Shown piece by piece: positions 1-13,900 of a DNA stretch of 64,000 nt. Below the pieces are notes generated by a model, which did no database searches, was not told the origin of the DNA, and saw only the letters and a program-made list of their open reading frames with translations. How positions within the stretch are numbered: position 1 is the first letter of the stretch; the number at the start of each line of letters is the position of its first letter. The position numbers and the translations under genes are program-made. The DNA is from Dastarcus helophoroides (Eukaryota; Arthropoda; Insecta; Coleoptera; Bothrideridae): assembly GCA_028583605.1 (NCBI GenBank), contig CM053325.1:38367435-38431434 (forward strand). The letters run 5' to 3'.

Positions 1-211
1 TCGTCTCGTTTGTCCTGCAAATTACAGAAAATGTTTTTCGAACAAGAATCGGTTGATGTGTTTTACACTTTTTAAAGAAAATTATTTTTTGAAAACTAAG
101 TCAGTTGTTAGAGTAAGGCAAACACAATGTCCTAAATATTAATTATGAACTAAAATAATTAAAATTCAAAAAAATAAACAATTTTATTAGAGTTTGTAAC
201 ATGTAGGTATG

Positions 212-655
212 CCCAACGGTTTGTCGACCAGAGATGTCCAAATTTAGTGGCATTCTTCAGGTTGTAGCTAACTGGAAGTACAGAATACGAGAAAAAGGAG
301 CGTAGAAAACCAACGATGCATGAAGAAAACCAAGTTTCAGTAGTGGCTGTTGCTGTCCAATATCCGCACTTAAGAACCAGAAGAATAAGTGTGACATTAC
401 AAATAAGCCAAAAATCGGTTTCATGATTGTTGTGTAAAAACAAGTTTCATCCGTATCACACCTAGCAAGTGCAAGAACTCAATCAAGCTGACTAACAATC
501 GATGCAGTTGTGTGAATGGACGTTACATAATCTGCAGGAACAAAATGACCGTTTCGGACATTGTACTATTTACCGACGAATGTACAAACATTTTTTAGGA
601 ACCGCTTCGTGGGAAGGAAACGATACACCACGATACTGAAAATCATCATTGGATT
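212..655 (+). pseudogene. Mariner/Tc1-type transposase fragment (decayed)
   Basis: The + strand reads as an N-terminal and middle transposase segment: AQRF, then GSTEYEKKERRKPT, HEENQVSV, KNKFHPY and VQELNQAD. Several stops and small frameshifts interrupt it, and it stops before the catalytic C-terminal half. It matches the better preserved copy at 759-1809 segment by segment. It is dead as a gene. Open frames on the opposite strand here are antisense shadows. Confidence 0.7.
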
Positions 656-758
656 TCAATGTAAAGCATTAAAGAAAGTAAATAAACAATAAACAAATCG
701 GTAACAGTAAGTTGCAACAAATATTAAGAAGAATACATAAACAATGGTAATAATAACA

Positions 759-1809
759 TTAAATTAAATGTTCAACATAACCACCAGCTTCACGATGGCA
801 AATGCGCAGTCTCTGTAGCAAAGAATTGTTCACATCCACCAAGACGTTTTCATTGATATTTTGGAAAGCAACACGAACCCGGTCCATCATGTCTTCTCGG
901 GTAGTTGGTGGTTCCTGGTACACAACTTGCTTAACATGACCCCTAGTCTAGCTTAGTTAAATCCGGTGATCTTGCGGGCCAGGCCACTGGACATCCTCTT
1001 CCTATCCACTTGTTAGGGAATTGTGTATTGAGGAACTCCCTTACATCCCTTCCATAATGTGTCGGTGCCCCATCATGTTGGAACCACATTTGCCGCACGA
1101 CAGCAAGAGGCAAATTGTCTATCATTTCGGGCAATTGATTTTGTAAAAAATGCAAGTAATTGTTGGCATTCAAATGTTCATTGAAGAAGTGTGGTCTGAC
1201 AACAAATCTTCCTATGACACCACTCCAAACATTCAGAGATCACCTGTGCTGATGGTCTAAGGGCCTTATCCAATGAGGATTTTCAGTGTGGTAGTAATGG
1301 GAGTTGTGTCTTCCCACGAAGCCGTTCTTATGAAATGTACATTCGTCGGTAAATAGTACATTGTCCAAAAATTCATTTTGTTCTTGTAGTTTTCGTAACG
1401 CCCACTCACAAAACTGCATTCGGTTGTTGAAATCAGCTTGATTGAGTTCCTGTACTAGCTGGACACGATACGGATGAAACTTATTTTTACGCAAGATTCG
1501 TGAAACCGAGGTTTGACTTATTTGTAATTCCGTGTTTATTATACTGGTACTTAAATGCGGATCTTGGGCAACAGCAGCCGCTACTAAAACTTGGTTTTCT
1601 TCATGCGTCGTTGGTTTTCTACGCTCCTTTTCCTCATATTTCGTACTACCAGTTCGCTCAAACCTCTCTCTCAATTTAGTGAATGCCGCTGAATTTGGAT
1701 GTCTCCGATCGGTAAAGCGTTGGGCATAAATTCTTAAGGCAAGAAATGGATTTCTGTCAGCACTGCCCAAGGCGTAAACCATATCGACCAATTCTTCTTG
1801 AGAAAACAT
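759..1809 (-). pseudogene. Mariner/Tc1-superfamily transposase, one stop and one deletion
   Basis: This is a nearly complete transposase read on the minus strand from ATG 1809. The N-terminal half is a helix-turn-helix DNA-binding region (start MFSQEELVDMVYALG). The catalytic half has LFTDECTF (first catalytic Asp region), WFQHDGAPTHY (second Asp) and WPARSPDLTKLD (third acidic region). This matches the DDE-type transposases with a DUF4817-like N-terminus that are common in arthropods. One in-frame TGA at 1240-1242 interrupts it. Right after LTKLD a small deletion shifts the frame; the C-terminus resumes as GHVKQVVYQEPPTT and ends at TAA 759-761. The usual FFLWG word after the third acidic residue is lost. 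It probably encodes no functional enzyme. Confidence 0.8.
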
Positions 1810-2362
1810 TGTCTTTCAGTACTAATACCAAGACCTCGCGACAACAATGAGATAAACTGTCAGTTATTGCCGGACAAATGAGACGAAACAAAACCGCGAC
1901 ATCCAGGGCTAACGCGATAATACGAAATTAATTAAAATTTTTACAAAATTCTAAATTTCTCAAAAATTGTTGGACGGAGGTGGCAATACCTGGTATCAAA
2001 AAAAAGGTAATTTAATTTCGCATCCGATAAGATAATCCAAGATAGGTGGTTCTATTTGAAAAAATTAAGTTATGCATGTTTGAACAACTAAAGAATTGAG
2101 TCGACGGATGTGAAGAAATTTAAGAAATCTTGCTAACAGCAAAGACGTAAACAAATACTCCATTTCTTCCTGAATCCTAAACCGTATGCTACACAACTCT
2201 GAGTCATTGCGTTTGAAAAATATCGTTAATGGCGTCAAGTTCGGAAATCGTCAAATTTAGCCAAAAAAATTAAATTACGCGAAAACGGTTCAACTAAGGG
2301 CCTATGTCGTCTTAATAAATTCATATTCATTTTTAACAAGAAATCCAAATATGTAAAAATAC

Positions 2363-2550
2363 ATAGGGTGTTCTATTTAAAATAAGAAAGTTGTGTTCAT
2401 TTCCGGTGCAACCGGAAGGCCGCCATATTTGGCAATAATTTTAGGTTGTGGAGAACTTTATTTCGAACAACTTTTATTCGAAACATTTTTCGATATTTTG
2501 AACGATACGCCTACCAAAGACCGATTCCCGCTTAGTGACTCACCCTGTAT
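2363..2550. mobile_element. Small inverted-end element (MITE-like)
   Basis: The segment begins with AGGGTGTTCTATTTAAAATA and ends with CACCCTGTA, so the ends are short inverted repeats. The start word, AAATAAGAAAGTTG followed by a CCGG-containing hairpin, recurs inside both arms of the palindrome at 47.3-51.1 kb, so the two are related. No coding capacity. Confidence 0.4.
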
Positions 2551-2739
2551 TTGTAAGATTTCATAATCGCAAGCTTATAAAAATTATTTTTACAAATCTC
2601 GACTATTTCTTAAAACAAGTGCAAATTTGGATTCTTCAATTATTTTTAATTTTGCAACAAAATACCAAATAAAATATCAAATAAAAATTGTATAGTAAAA
2701 AGCACTATTGCAGAAATTTAAAGTTTAAATTTCATATCT

Positions 2740-4440
2740 TATGGCTAGACTAAAATCGAAATGCAGGGATTACGGTCAAAAAAACTTTTAAATTTCGATA
2801 AAACTGTTTCTCAAAATTTCGAGAAGAAACTTCAAAACGTTTTAAAAAATTGTTTCTCCAGATTTAGACTCGAACATCCCAATTTCTAAATTGAAGCATA
2901 ACATTCGTTTGGTGCTCTCTTTTCAAAACCCCTATTTAGATTTTAAACTCGAAAATTTTCCTAAATTTCGATTTTTTTAAAACTTTTCAGTCTAAACTTA
3001 AAAGTACACTTTTTTAAAAAATCAGCTTTAAAATTGATATTTAGTTAAGTCTTGCAATTTAGAAAGTCTGATTCTTCAAAAAAAATTTAAATTTTTAGAG
3101 CAGGCAAATTTTTTAAAAAGTCACTGGAACTTTCGAGAAAAATGTCAACATTGTAAAATAAATTTAAAAAAAAAGGTAAAAATTGTCACAGAAAATTAAA
3201 ATTTAAAAAAATAAAAATAGAATTCCAAAAAATTATAACTTCGAGAAAAAGTCAAAATGTTGATTATAAAATGTGGAAATTTTCAAAAAAAAGTGAAAAT
3301 TTTGAAAGAAATTTGAAAATTTCAAATATGTGGAAGTTTTGGGAAAAATCCAATTTTATAAAAAAGTGAAAATTAAAAAAGTCGAACTTTTCAAATTAAA
3401 CTCCAATTTTAAAAAATCTAAATTGTCAAAAAAGTCAAAGCTTCGAGAAGTTGTCAAAAGTTTGAACAAAGATGAAAATTTTCAAAAAATCAAATATTTC
3501 AATATAATATTTATAGACATAAATCCAAATTTCGAAAAAACTCACTCAAAATTTTGAGAAAAGGTCACAATTTTGTGTTAAGATTTTCAAAAAATTCGAA
3601 ATAAAATCAAAATTTTAAAGAAAGACGAAATTGTGAAAATTTCGAAATTTATAAAACAAGCTAACATTTGAAAAAAGCGTAACTAAAAAAAAAATGGAAA
3701 ATTTGAAATTCGAAGTTTTTAAAATATAATGTTTAAAATAGTCGAAAGCCAAGATTTTCAATAAAAATCCAGGTCAGACTTTTTAAAAAATCGTCATTTT
3801 CAGATAGTGAAAATTTTGAGAAAATAAAATTTTGAATAAAGTTGAATAAATATACGTCAAATTCCTCAAGGGAGTCAATGTTTTCAAAAGTTGAAACTGT
3901 CAAAAGAAATCAAATTTTCAGAAAGAATTGAAATTTTTTGGAAAAATTGAATTGAAAAACATTCAGATTTGCAAAAAAGTTGAAATTTCAAAAAGGTCGA
4001 CATTTTCAAAAATCAAGCCAAACATTTTAAAAAAGTCAAAATTTTCCAAAAAACTTCAAAACTTCGAGATAAGTCAAAATGTTAAAAAAATTGAAATAGT
4101 GAAAAGGAAATTTCCAAAAAAGTTGAAATTTCCAAAAAACGAAATTTTTAATAGACGAGAATTAATAAAAAAGTAAAAATGTTTCAAAAAAAATCAAAAT
4201 ATATCCAAATAAGCTAGAATTTAAAAAAAAAACTGGATTTTTTTAAAAGACAAAATTTAAAAAAAAATTGAGGATTTGGGTGGGAGTCGAATGAAAAAAG
4301 GTCGACATTGTGAAAAAGTGGATATTTTAAAAATGCTGAAAATTTTACAATAAATCAAAATTTTCAATAAAAATCGAATTCTTTAAAAAGGTGATCCAAG
4401 AAATTTTTCTTTTCTTTTATGTAGATAAAGGAGCGAATGT
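2740..4440. repeat. A-rich degenerate array (GTCGAAATTTT-type), copy 1
   Basis: About 1.7 kb of loosely periodic purine-rich DNA built from variants of AAAAAGTCGAAATTTTCAAAA. It has no fixed unit length that can be read by eye. Its right end passes into a unique tail (GGTGATCC..., then an ATGTAGATAAAGGAGCGA-like stretch). That tail is shared with the array ending near 30640 and, inverted, with the one starting near 10036, so it appears to be part of a dispersed element. Short open frames here are artefacts of composition. Confidence 0.6.
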
Positions 4441-4766
4441 TCAACTAGTTGCTCTTATCTCGCATATGTGCTTCCATTAACTGAAGGTTTCCAAACCTCT
4501 TTATGCTAGCTATACTCAAGGCTTCTTGGAAATCTACTTTCTCTAAGCAAGGATTTCTCAAAGTTTTTCTACTTTAGCACACTTTGTAAATCACAGGTTC
4601 CCAACTTTTTTTACGTTGTGCCCCCACTGAGTATGAAAAATATATTTATGACCCCCGTTAACATTTTCCAAAAAAAGGTCTAAAATTCAAACAAAAACAG
4701 ACAGTTGAAAATCCAAAATTTTCAAAAAAAAATGACCGTGTCTCTAAATAAAGTTTTTATTTTAAG

Positions 4767-4903
4767 CTACCTCTTGTGATATATTCCTCTGTTTACTCTA
4801 ATATCCAACGCTTGGATGGTTATGATGACTGCGGAAATGTATGCGGCGTCTCCAACAGCTACCAAAATGTTGAATGTTCCGGCAAAGACATGTCGCTTAA
4901 ACC
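4767..4903 (+). CDS. CTL gene 1, coding exon A (first in window)
   Basis: The exon starts after a TTTTAAG acceptor in phase 0 with LPLVIYSSVYSNIQRLDG and continues GYDDCGNVCG, the family signature of the first extracellular loop. It ends in MSLKP, with two bases of the last codon before GTAAGT. Phase 0 at its start fits the phase-0 end of exon 2 in the downstream paralogue. Confidence 0.85.
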
Positions 4904-7900
4904 GTAAGTTCTGAGTCACTGATATAAGAAAAATTGCTTACTTTTGACCGTTTTTAGCTACTTGGCCTTGAAGCAACAGGACACACTAGAAATAAAAAAA
5001 GAATGCGTGGACACTTGCACCCACAAGTAGTAAGTAATTGGTTCCCACACATATTTTACGGTCATGGGAATTGTATAAAAAAGCAATAATACGCTTCTTG
5101 AAAATTTTGATAACGAGCTTATTTTTCCCGCCTTTTACTTATTCAGAAGTCAAAATTATGCGATGCTAAAGAAATTTAACGTTACGGGGACAATTTGAGA
5201 ATAGTTTTTAAATTAGTTTCTTTAGTATTTTTAATTAAATTTATTATTGTTTGATTTATTTTTTATTTCTACATATTAACTTTTTAATATTTTTTTATCT
5301 ATATTTTGTTTTTATTATTTTTCATTTCGGTTTTTATTGTTTTTATATAGATATATGAAATTAATAAAAATAATATTATAAAACCCACACTCGTGTCAAA
5401 AAATAGCATTCAAAAAAAAGTTTAATGCTTCTGAAGATAATAAAATTTTCAAAAAAGGGTAAACGTTTGGCGAAATTGAAATATTGATGTTAATGTTACA
5501 TGCCTCCCCGATCACGGGGAGGTTCTTTAAGAACTCGAAAACGGAAACAGCAAGAGTTTCATCTCTGGTATGGATGATATATGCCAGGAGTGTCCAAACT
5601 ACGGCCCGCAGGCAAAATCGGCCCTCCAGTCTCATCAATCGAGCCCGCGACAGCTAATGGCCTATCGTTGTTTCTGTTGCTGTGAGAATTTAGATAAAAA
5701 AAACCAGGGCTTGGAACCGGAACTGAACCGAAAACCGAAAAAAAGCCGTTATTTTCGCCGGAACGAGACCGAAAAAAATATAGTTTTCTTTCGGTTCGTC
5801 GAATTTATATACTTAAAACAGTTTTTACTTTATACTTAACATTGGTTTTTTTTGACATTTTAATTCTTTTTCAAAAGTTTACACAATTCCATGCAACTTT
5901 CTTCTCATCTTCATCTCTCATTTCTGATTTGATTAAATTCGAAACTCACCATTTCCACATTTTCTAGAAAATATTGACTTTATTCTCAAAATTTTAACCC
6001 AAATTAAAATTTTAAATTTTAACTTGAATCTTTTTTCAAGATTTTTGACTTTTTCTTGAAATTCTGACTTTTATCTGGAAATTACTCGAAATATTTCTTT
6101 TCTTCTCCTAAAATTTCGAATTTAAAATAAAACTAATTTCATCTGTTGTATCAAGCTAGGGAAACTCGGTTTTTCTTAGAATTTTTTTTGCAAATTCGAG
6201 TTTTTCTGGAAATTTTTCTGGAAACCTTTTTTAAAAAATTCCAAATTTACTTCTTTCTTTAAATTTTAATCTTCTTTTCCTAATTTGATATCTCTATTTT
6301 TTGAAGATATTAATCAAATTTTCCATATTTTGTGAATTTTTTCCTTTAAATTCCACTTTGGTGGAACGGACTGGTTCTTGGTTATCTTCGAAAATTGAAA
6401 AACAAATGTTGTCCCTTGAAACCAAGGAAGATTAAAAAATAGAACAAAGGCTGCTCTAACGCATTTCGATAGCCAAGATATCATCTTCAGATGGATAGTA
6501 ACATTTTAGAATTAGGTGTTAGCATCTCTCTGAAGATGATAGCTTGGGTATCGAAACGTGTTAGAGCAACCTCTGCTGTGTTTTTTAATCTTTCTTGGTT
6601 TCAGGGGACAAGATTTGTTTTCCCGTTTTCAAATTCCACTTTGATTTTAGTATTCCAATTTTTTTTCGAAATCCCAAATTTAAATTCCTGCTGCCGACTT
6701 CCTAAATCTTGCAAAAATTCCAAGATAAGATTTTTTCTCAAAATTTTCGCTAAAATCTCGCAGTTTCAAATTTAACCTAGAAATTTTTAAATTTCAAGTA
6801 AAAATTGCAGCACATAATCCAATATGATATTCCAATTTAAAGTCGGGATTTTGACATTGGGATTGAAATTTTTACAGTAAACTTGAAACGGTGGCATATT
6901 AGAAAATGTATAATTTAAACTTGCAATGATTTTGTTTACGTTAAAATAGTAATTTTTATTTTGAAGGCTGTGATTTTTTTTTCAAGATTTCGACTTTAGC
7001 CTCATAACTGTGATTTGTTTAGAATTTAGAAGTCAAAATTGTGTGTTCTCTTACATATTAGGTAATTGCTTTCGCTAAACTTCTGGTATAAACTCGAAAC
7101 TTCGGTACTTTGCAAGTTCCGGCCGTCTGCTCCTTGAGCTTTTGTGTCAAAAACCCGTTCTAAAAATGGTAAAGTTATTGACAAATTTTTTAACTATAGC
7201 TGAAATTATTTCTAAAATTTCGTCTTTAAAATTGAAATTCGCTTACATTTTTTTTTAGAAAATTGTCGTTGAGCTTAAAATTTCAATTTTTTTGTAGAAA
7301 ATTTAAGTTTAGAAATATTTGAAATTGCAGTTTTTGTGGAATTTTTCTCTTTTATTCTTAAAATTTACATTTCCATTAAAAATATCAACTTTTTGCTGAA
7401 AATGTTAGCAGAAGTTGGATTTTAAACACAAAAGTGCTAATTTGAATTAAAAATTTTATGTTATTTTTTATTTTGAATAATGATTTAAAATCTCGAAAGG
7501 ATATCCAAATTTCAAAAAAAGACAACATTTTTGAAAATGTTTAAGTTTTGAAGAAAAACAAACTAAATTTGTGACAAACAATTTTTAAAAATTAATCTCA
7601 AAATTTCGAATCCTTAAAATTTTGAGTTTTCGAGTTAAGGGTCGAATATTCGATAATTCCAAATTTAAACTTATATTTGTCAATTTCTTATAGTCCACAT
7701 CTCAACTAAATAATTTCGAGAAAAATGTCTATAATTAAAAAATTAAAGTTAACATGTCGATAAAAAGGATTAGGGGGTTGCTAAAGAAAGGCTAAATTTT
7801 GTTTAAAATCGAAATTTTAGAAAAAAAAAATAATAAAAAGTACGTACAAGTTTAAATTTAAAACTTCAGCATAAAAAAGTTAAAATGTGGAAAAAAAAAG

Positions 7901-10900
7901 TAAATACATTAAACAAAACTTTCTAAAAAAATTTATTTTTTCTAGAAATGTTGAAGTTTTCAGCAACATTTTCAGAAAAAAATCGAATATTTGGGTTTAA
8001 AGCCAAGACTTCTATTCGTGTAGAAATTTAAAAACTCTTTTTTTAAATAACTTTGAAGTTCTTTTTTGAAATTGTGAGTGTCCCGCAAAATATTAATTCA
8101 GAACTTTTTATTTTATAATTTTTGGTCTTTTTTATTTTCATTTATTTTTTTAATTTGATCCTTTTAATCGAGAGTGCTAGAAAACAAAGTACAAAACAGT
8201 AAAAATCAATTTTATTAGAAAAACGAGTAAAAGTCAAAACTTCCATAAAGAACCAAAATTATGAAAGAAAAAAGTCTTTTATATTTTCGATTTTAATCGC
8301 CAAAGTTCGTATATTCTAAAAATTTTCAACTCTAGGGTATATAATTTAAGATTTTTATGAAAATTTTGAGTTCTAAATTTGAAATATCTAAACCTGAAAT
8401 TCCGATTTAGTTTTTTATAAAGTTTAGGTTTTCCTTGAAATTTGAATTCAAATTAAACTCAAAATTCACAATTTCGGCATGAAATTTTAAAAAATATTTT
8501 CCTTCAATTTTAGGCAAGGTCAGAGTAGTTACGTGTTGTGATATTAAAGAAAAAAAGACATAACATTTTCTAAATTATGTTCACAAATCAATTTTTAATT
8601 CGAAAAACTTTTAATAATCAAAAAATGAGTTACCCGAAACTGAACCGAAAACCAGAAAAAACCATTATTTTTGTCGGAATGAAAACCGAAACTGAATCGA
8701 TATAATATTTTTGCCGGAACGAAAACCGAAAACCGGAACGAAAGAAATAGCGATTCGAAGCCCTGAAAAAAACACAGAATAATAATAACTTGGTTTTATT
8801 TACTTGCTAAATAGAGCTTACTCATGAATATAAACGCAGAAAATTTAACTTAAATATAATAATTAACTTCACTGCCCTTGTAAAAAATATTAATTTTTAA
8901 TTGTTACTGTGCTCGAAGTTGCCAGATGCCCTAAGAGCTTTTCTACTAAATGACGACTAAATGACTAAAATAGCATAAATTTTAATAGTCTACTAAATTC
9001 ATTACCAAATTTATTGTCATCGCAATAGATGCGTCTGAAAATTTTTGATAACCAAAAGAAAACCAAGTTCGCCCCAAAAGGTTCTACGACTAAAAAAAAC
9101 TCAATATTTCCATTCATCTGCTCGTTTCTTCGCGATTATTTTATTATTTTCTAATAAAATCGCGACTAAAAAATATTCAATCAAAAAATCCGTATTAGTA
9201 TGTCATAAAAGGATAACAAAAGTTTTACTAAACGACTAAAAATTCTACTAAATGTAATAAAAATTTTACCAAACTTTTCTTATAAACAAATTATTATTCT
9301 ACCAAACTTTCTACTAGAAGCCAAAAATTCTACTAATCTGGCACCACTGACTGTGCCTTCGAAAGTATACTACTAGTGCCACCTGTTAGCGTATGGTTAC
9401 AGTATATTTTCGCTTTTGGCCACCAGGTTTTCGGAAAATTAAAACGATTTTAGCCCTGAGAACTTGCTGCAGCAATCAGTGTGGGAGAATAGTTTGGAAA
9501 CTTCTGATAAGTTACCTCGTTCTGTCTCGATTTTCGCTTTCGTTCCTAAAGAAGTCTGATAAAACGTCCAGCACTAAGTAGTTGTCCCTGACATGATCCA
9601 ATCCTGAAAAAGGTAACACTACTCGAGGAACATTCTTAATGAGTTACAATCTTTTCTAGTACCCTAATCGACCATTTTTGCATACCTAATGGTGATCCTG
9701 ATCTCGTCAAAGAAGTAAGAGATGTACTGGACTTCTGGAAGGTGACTCCGTTTGAATATTTAAAGACTGAACGTAATATCTTTTTTATCTGTTTGCAGGA
9801 TATAAGGAAAGATATCAGCAACGCATGGTGGGCTATTTTCGTTTCTGTTCTTATATCACTTGGTGAGTAATTATACATTTATCATGTGGTGAATAACAAG
9901 AAGACTAATAATCTTCTTGGCTCTATTTTTCTAGCAATTGATGAATAACTCTGTAATCATGAGTCATGAGCTTTTTGTAATTTTGTCATTTTACAAAAAA
10001 GTTTTATCATTTTATTGAATTGGTGAGTTATTCTGTAAGTAACTGATACCCGCGCCTTCGTCTATGTGTCTACGTGAAAGAACAGAAACGGTTCTAGGAT
10101 TATCTTTTTGAAAATTTTCACTTTTTTTGAAGAGTTCGATTTTTATTGAAAATTTTGACTTATTTCGAAAATTTCGACATTTTAAAATATCTACTTTTTT
10201 CGCAATGTTACCCTTTTCTCGTTCGTTTGATTTAATTTTGAAAATTTCGATTTTTTTCTTTTGAAATTTTGACTGTTTGAAAACTCAAACTTCTTTAAGA
10301 TTCTATCTTATTTGGATATATTTTAATTTTTTTGTCCTAATTAAACATTAGCTTTTTGCTTTTCAATATGTCATTTTTTTTAGTATTTTGACGAAGTTTT
10401 CAAGTTTTTAGTACATTTTGATTTTTTCCAAATATTTAATCTTGTTTTTTGAAATTTTCACTTGAAATGTTAACTTTTTTGCAAAGTACTGTTTTTAAGT
10501 TAGATTTTTTAAAAACATTTCAATTTTTTTTTTTAATTTGAATTTTTTGATAGTTTCGATTTTTTAGAACATTGATTCTTTTAAAGTGCTTAATTTTTTT
10601 AATTCGACTTTTTTAAAATAATCATGTCTTTTTTTCGAAAATTTTGACTTTCTGAAAATAAGGACCTTTTTAAAAAGTCTTACTTCATCTTTATTGAAAA
10701 TCTTGGCTTTTTTTGAAGATTTGCGACTTTTTTTAACATTTTAAATTTATAATTTGAAAATCTCACATTTAAAATGTTGCATTTTTTTATTTCTACTTTT
10801 TTCAAATGTCAACTTATTTTATATGTTTCAACATTTTCACAATTTCGGCTTTTTTTAGGATTTTGATTTATTTTCGAATTTTTTAAAAATATTGACACAA

Positions 10901-13900
10901 AATTTTGATCTTTTCTGAAAATTAAGATTTTTTTCAAAATTTCAATTTTTTTCTATCTTATATTGATTTTTGAAAACTTCTAGCTTTTTTTTAAATTTTC
11001 ACTTCTCAAAGTTTTTGATGAAAATTTCGACTTTTTCTCGAAGTTTAGACTTTTATGTAGTAAATTGGACTTTTTTTTGAAAAATTCATCTTTTTTTCCT
11101 TTTGTGGGGGCAGATATAGGCCCTGTCACCTAGATTTCAAATACTTTGTAACTTTGTAAGTTTGTTCAAGTCTAAGTCAGCATTATATATCCCGGCCTTT
11201 ACAGCCAGGCTCAACATCTGACCTACACTCATTTTTTCCGGATGTTCTGGTCTTTATGTTTCTTTGTCAGTCAGATTATACACATCAGGAAAGTCAAACA
11301 CTGTCCATAGGAAGAATGTTAATGAGAGCTAATAGTGGGATAGATGGGCGGCGCCTTGTATTCTCCTACAACGGTGTAAACGATTCAACGCAGAGCGCAG
11401 CGATCAGTGCTGGTGGAGATTTCAGTAGTACATCATAGCTTCTAATGTGTTTTGTTGCGGGATTTCTACTGGCAGGCAACAATTTTATTAAAATTTGCGT
11501 ACCACATGTTGTTCGTTCTTTTAGTCCGTTGATTTATTCAACATCTGAGGTAAAATAAAACTGATATTTTTTGGTAACCAAAATAAATAAACGAGATTTC
11601 TTAAACAAAATAAATAATAATTCTTATCAAGAATATAACATAATAACTCTTTAAACATTACAATATAAGGAGTTCAAATAGGCCGCCAGAGTGTGCTGAA
11701 CAATATTCCAGTCTGTTGTTAAACTCTCGACGAGTTTTTTCTAACATCTAAACTGGAAGATACGAGCATACTGCGTCAAAGTAGGGGAATACGTTCAGCG
11801 GCCGTAGAAAACTATGGAAGGGACAATTCTTAGCGTTTTACATGGACAATGAAAATTTTTCCTTATCTGTATATGTATCTGGCAAGGTTTGGACAAGCAC
11901 ACACGATATGTAAACTTGTTTCCTTTTCAGTCCCACACAGTCAACATCGATCGCTTTCTGCTAGGTTGAGTTTAATCAGGTGTCATTTAAAGTTCCTTTA
12001 GGCAGTGAGCAGACCTAGTGCTTTGCTTAGTTTGCTTTTATTCATTGCAATAAGTGCCTCAGCCCTTGATTGCAAGGGTTTATTCTTCAGCAGTCTTGCT
12101 TGTCTGTAGGTGGTTGTTCCTCCACCGGTTCAAATGATCCCGTTCGAGATTTGTTAATATGATGTTTTTGCCTACAAAAATAATTTTAAAATTTGATTTT
12201 CTTTAAATTTCGACATTTATAAAATTTTAGAACTTTTTCCAGAATTTTCACATTTTTTGGAAACGTCGACCTTTTATCATCAAAACTTTGACTTTTTCTC
12301 GAAGTTTTAGCTTTTTTTCAGAATTTCATTTTTCCAAAATTTCTACTTGTGAAAATTTTCATTTTAAAAAATTCTTAATTTTTTTTAAATGTTGATCTTT
12401 TATTCGAAACTTTTTGAAAAATTCGCCTGTTCCCGAAAATTTTGAATAAATTTTTAAAGCAAATTCGAGAGTGACTTAACTTAATTTAGATTTTTAAAGT
12501 TGTCATTTTAAAAATGAGTTCAATTTTCGAATTTAAAATCAAATAAGAATTTTGAAAAAATAGTACCAAGCGAAATGTTGACTTCAATTTATAAATTACG
12601 ATATTTAAGTCGAAATGTGGAGAAACATTTTTTTTTTAACATTTTGAAGTATGTTCTCGAAATTTCGACATTTCTTTCAAAATTTTATGAAGTAAATATT
12701 TCGAGAAATAATTTTGTAGACATTTCAAAGTCAACTTCAGTATAGAAATTTTAACTTTAGATGTGAAATTTCAACTTTAAATTTCGAAAATAATATTTTG
12801 TTATTATTCAAGGTGATTCTAGAAGTAGTACCATAAATTCAGGTTCGCATTTTAAAGCCCAAAATAAGACAAAAGTCTATATACACCAATATCGTAAAAC
12901 GCTTCGTTTCCGAGTTACAGTGTGTGGAAGGTTAGTTCCTGATTATAGTTTTTAAATAATAGTTGCGAAACGTGTACAGATATTTGAATTAAATTTCGCA
13001 CAATTCCATATCTTTTTGGGTCCCTTCCAAAAATATAAGGATCAATTAACAAAACTTAACCAGTGACGGGTATATCCAGAGGGGTGGTGCTTAAAACGTG
13101 CCTTATTTATATTGTGTGCACCTTTGTCGCAATTTAGTTACAAAAATACAAACTACAAACGTTTTGACATAGAAAAGGTACTGTTACTGAGATTTAATAC
13201 TGTCAACAGTTTTCGAGTAAAATGCATTTTTAAATTTCGATGCATTAAAAACGCTCGCCAAAAAATCTCGAATGTGACACATAGTTGGCTTTGAAATGAA
13301 AGAAAATAAAATTAGTTAAAATGTACTTTAGAAACAAATTATTTTTATTTAGTATTTAACTTATTTTAACTAACATGAAAAAAAATGTCTCGTAAATATT
13401 TAACAAATTTAAAAACATTAGCTTTTATTTACTGAAATTGCTCAAAGTGGCCACCAGTGACAACATGGAAATGTCAATGCTATTTATTATCTTTCATTTC
13501 AATGCCAATTATCCTATAATTCTTGGCGAATGTTTTTGCGATATAAAAATGCATTTTATTCGGAAACGCAAGTGCTAGAAAAGTGCACACAAAATATATA
13601 AAGCACGTTTTAAACAATAGTTTCCCAAATATATCCTGTGTTGTCTTAATTAATTCTTGGATTTTTGGAAAGGACACGAAAAGGTGTGAAGTTGTGCCAA
13701 ATTCCATTCAAGTATCTGTACACGTTTCGCAACTATTAATTAAAAACTAGAATTAAGAACTAACCTTCCACACCCTGTTCGGAAACGAAGTGTTTTACGT
13801 CATATATTTACATAGACTTTTTGTCTTATTTTGGGCTCAAAAATACGAACCTGAATTTATGGTACTACTTTTAGAATCACCTTCTTCAGTGTTTAATCTG

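Larger units (their letters stand above)
1..1886. mobile_element. Inverted pair of decayed mariner/Tc1-type transposons
   Basis: Two transposase remnants lie head to tail in opposite orientations, a + copy at about 212-655 and a - copy at 759-1809. Both belong to the same family, since the words KFHPY and VQELNQAD recur in each. The outer edges carry a matching terminal word: bases 1-16 pair, with one mismatch, with the reverse complement of 1871-1886. The left edge may continue beyond base 1. The arrangement could be two insertions or one rearranged element. Confidence 0.65.
5704..8765. mobile_element. hAT-like non-autonomous element with 8-bp target duplication
   Basis: The ends are inverted: CAGGGCTTGGAACCG at 5704 and the reverse complement CAGGGCTTCGAATCG ending at 8765. 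Both subterminal regions hold A-rich GAACCGAAAACC repeats. The 8 bases outside each end are identical (AAAAAAAC at 5696-5703 and 8766-8773), the duplication length typical of hAT transposons. The 3-kb interior is low-complexity DNA with no transposase, and a separate palindromic repeat (6362-6640) is nested in it. A similar end (GGGCTTCGAACCGAAACTA) occurs alone near 16239. Confidence 0.75.
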
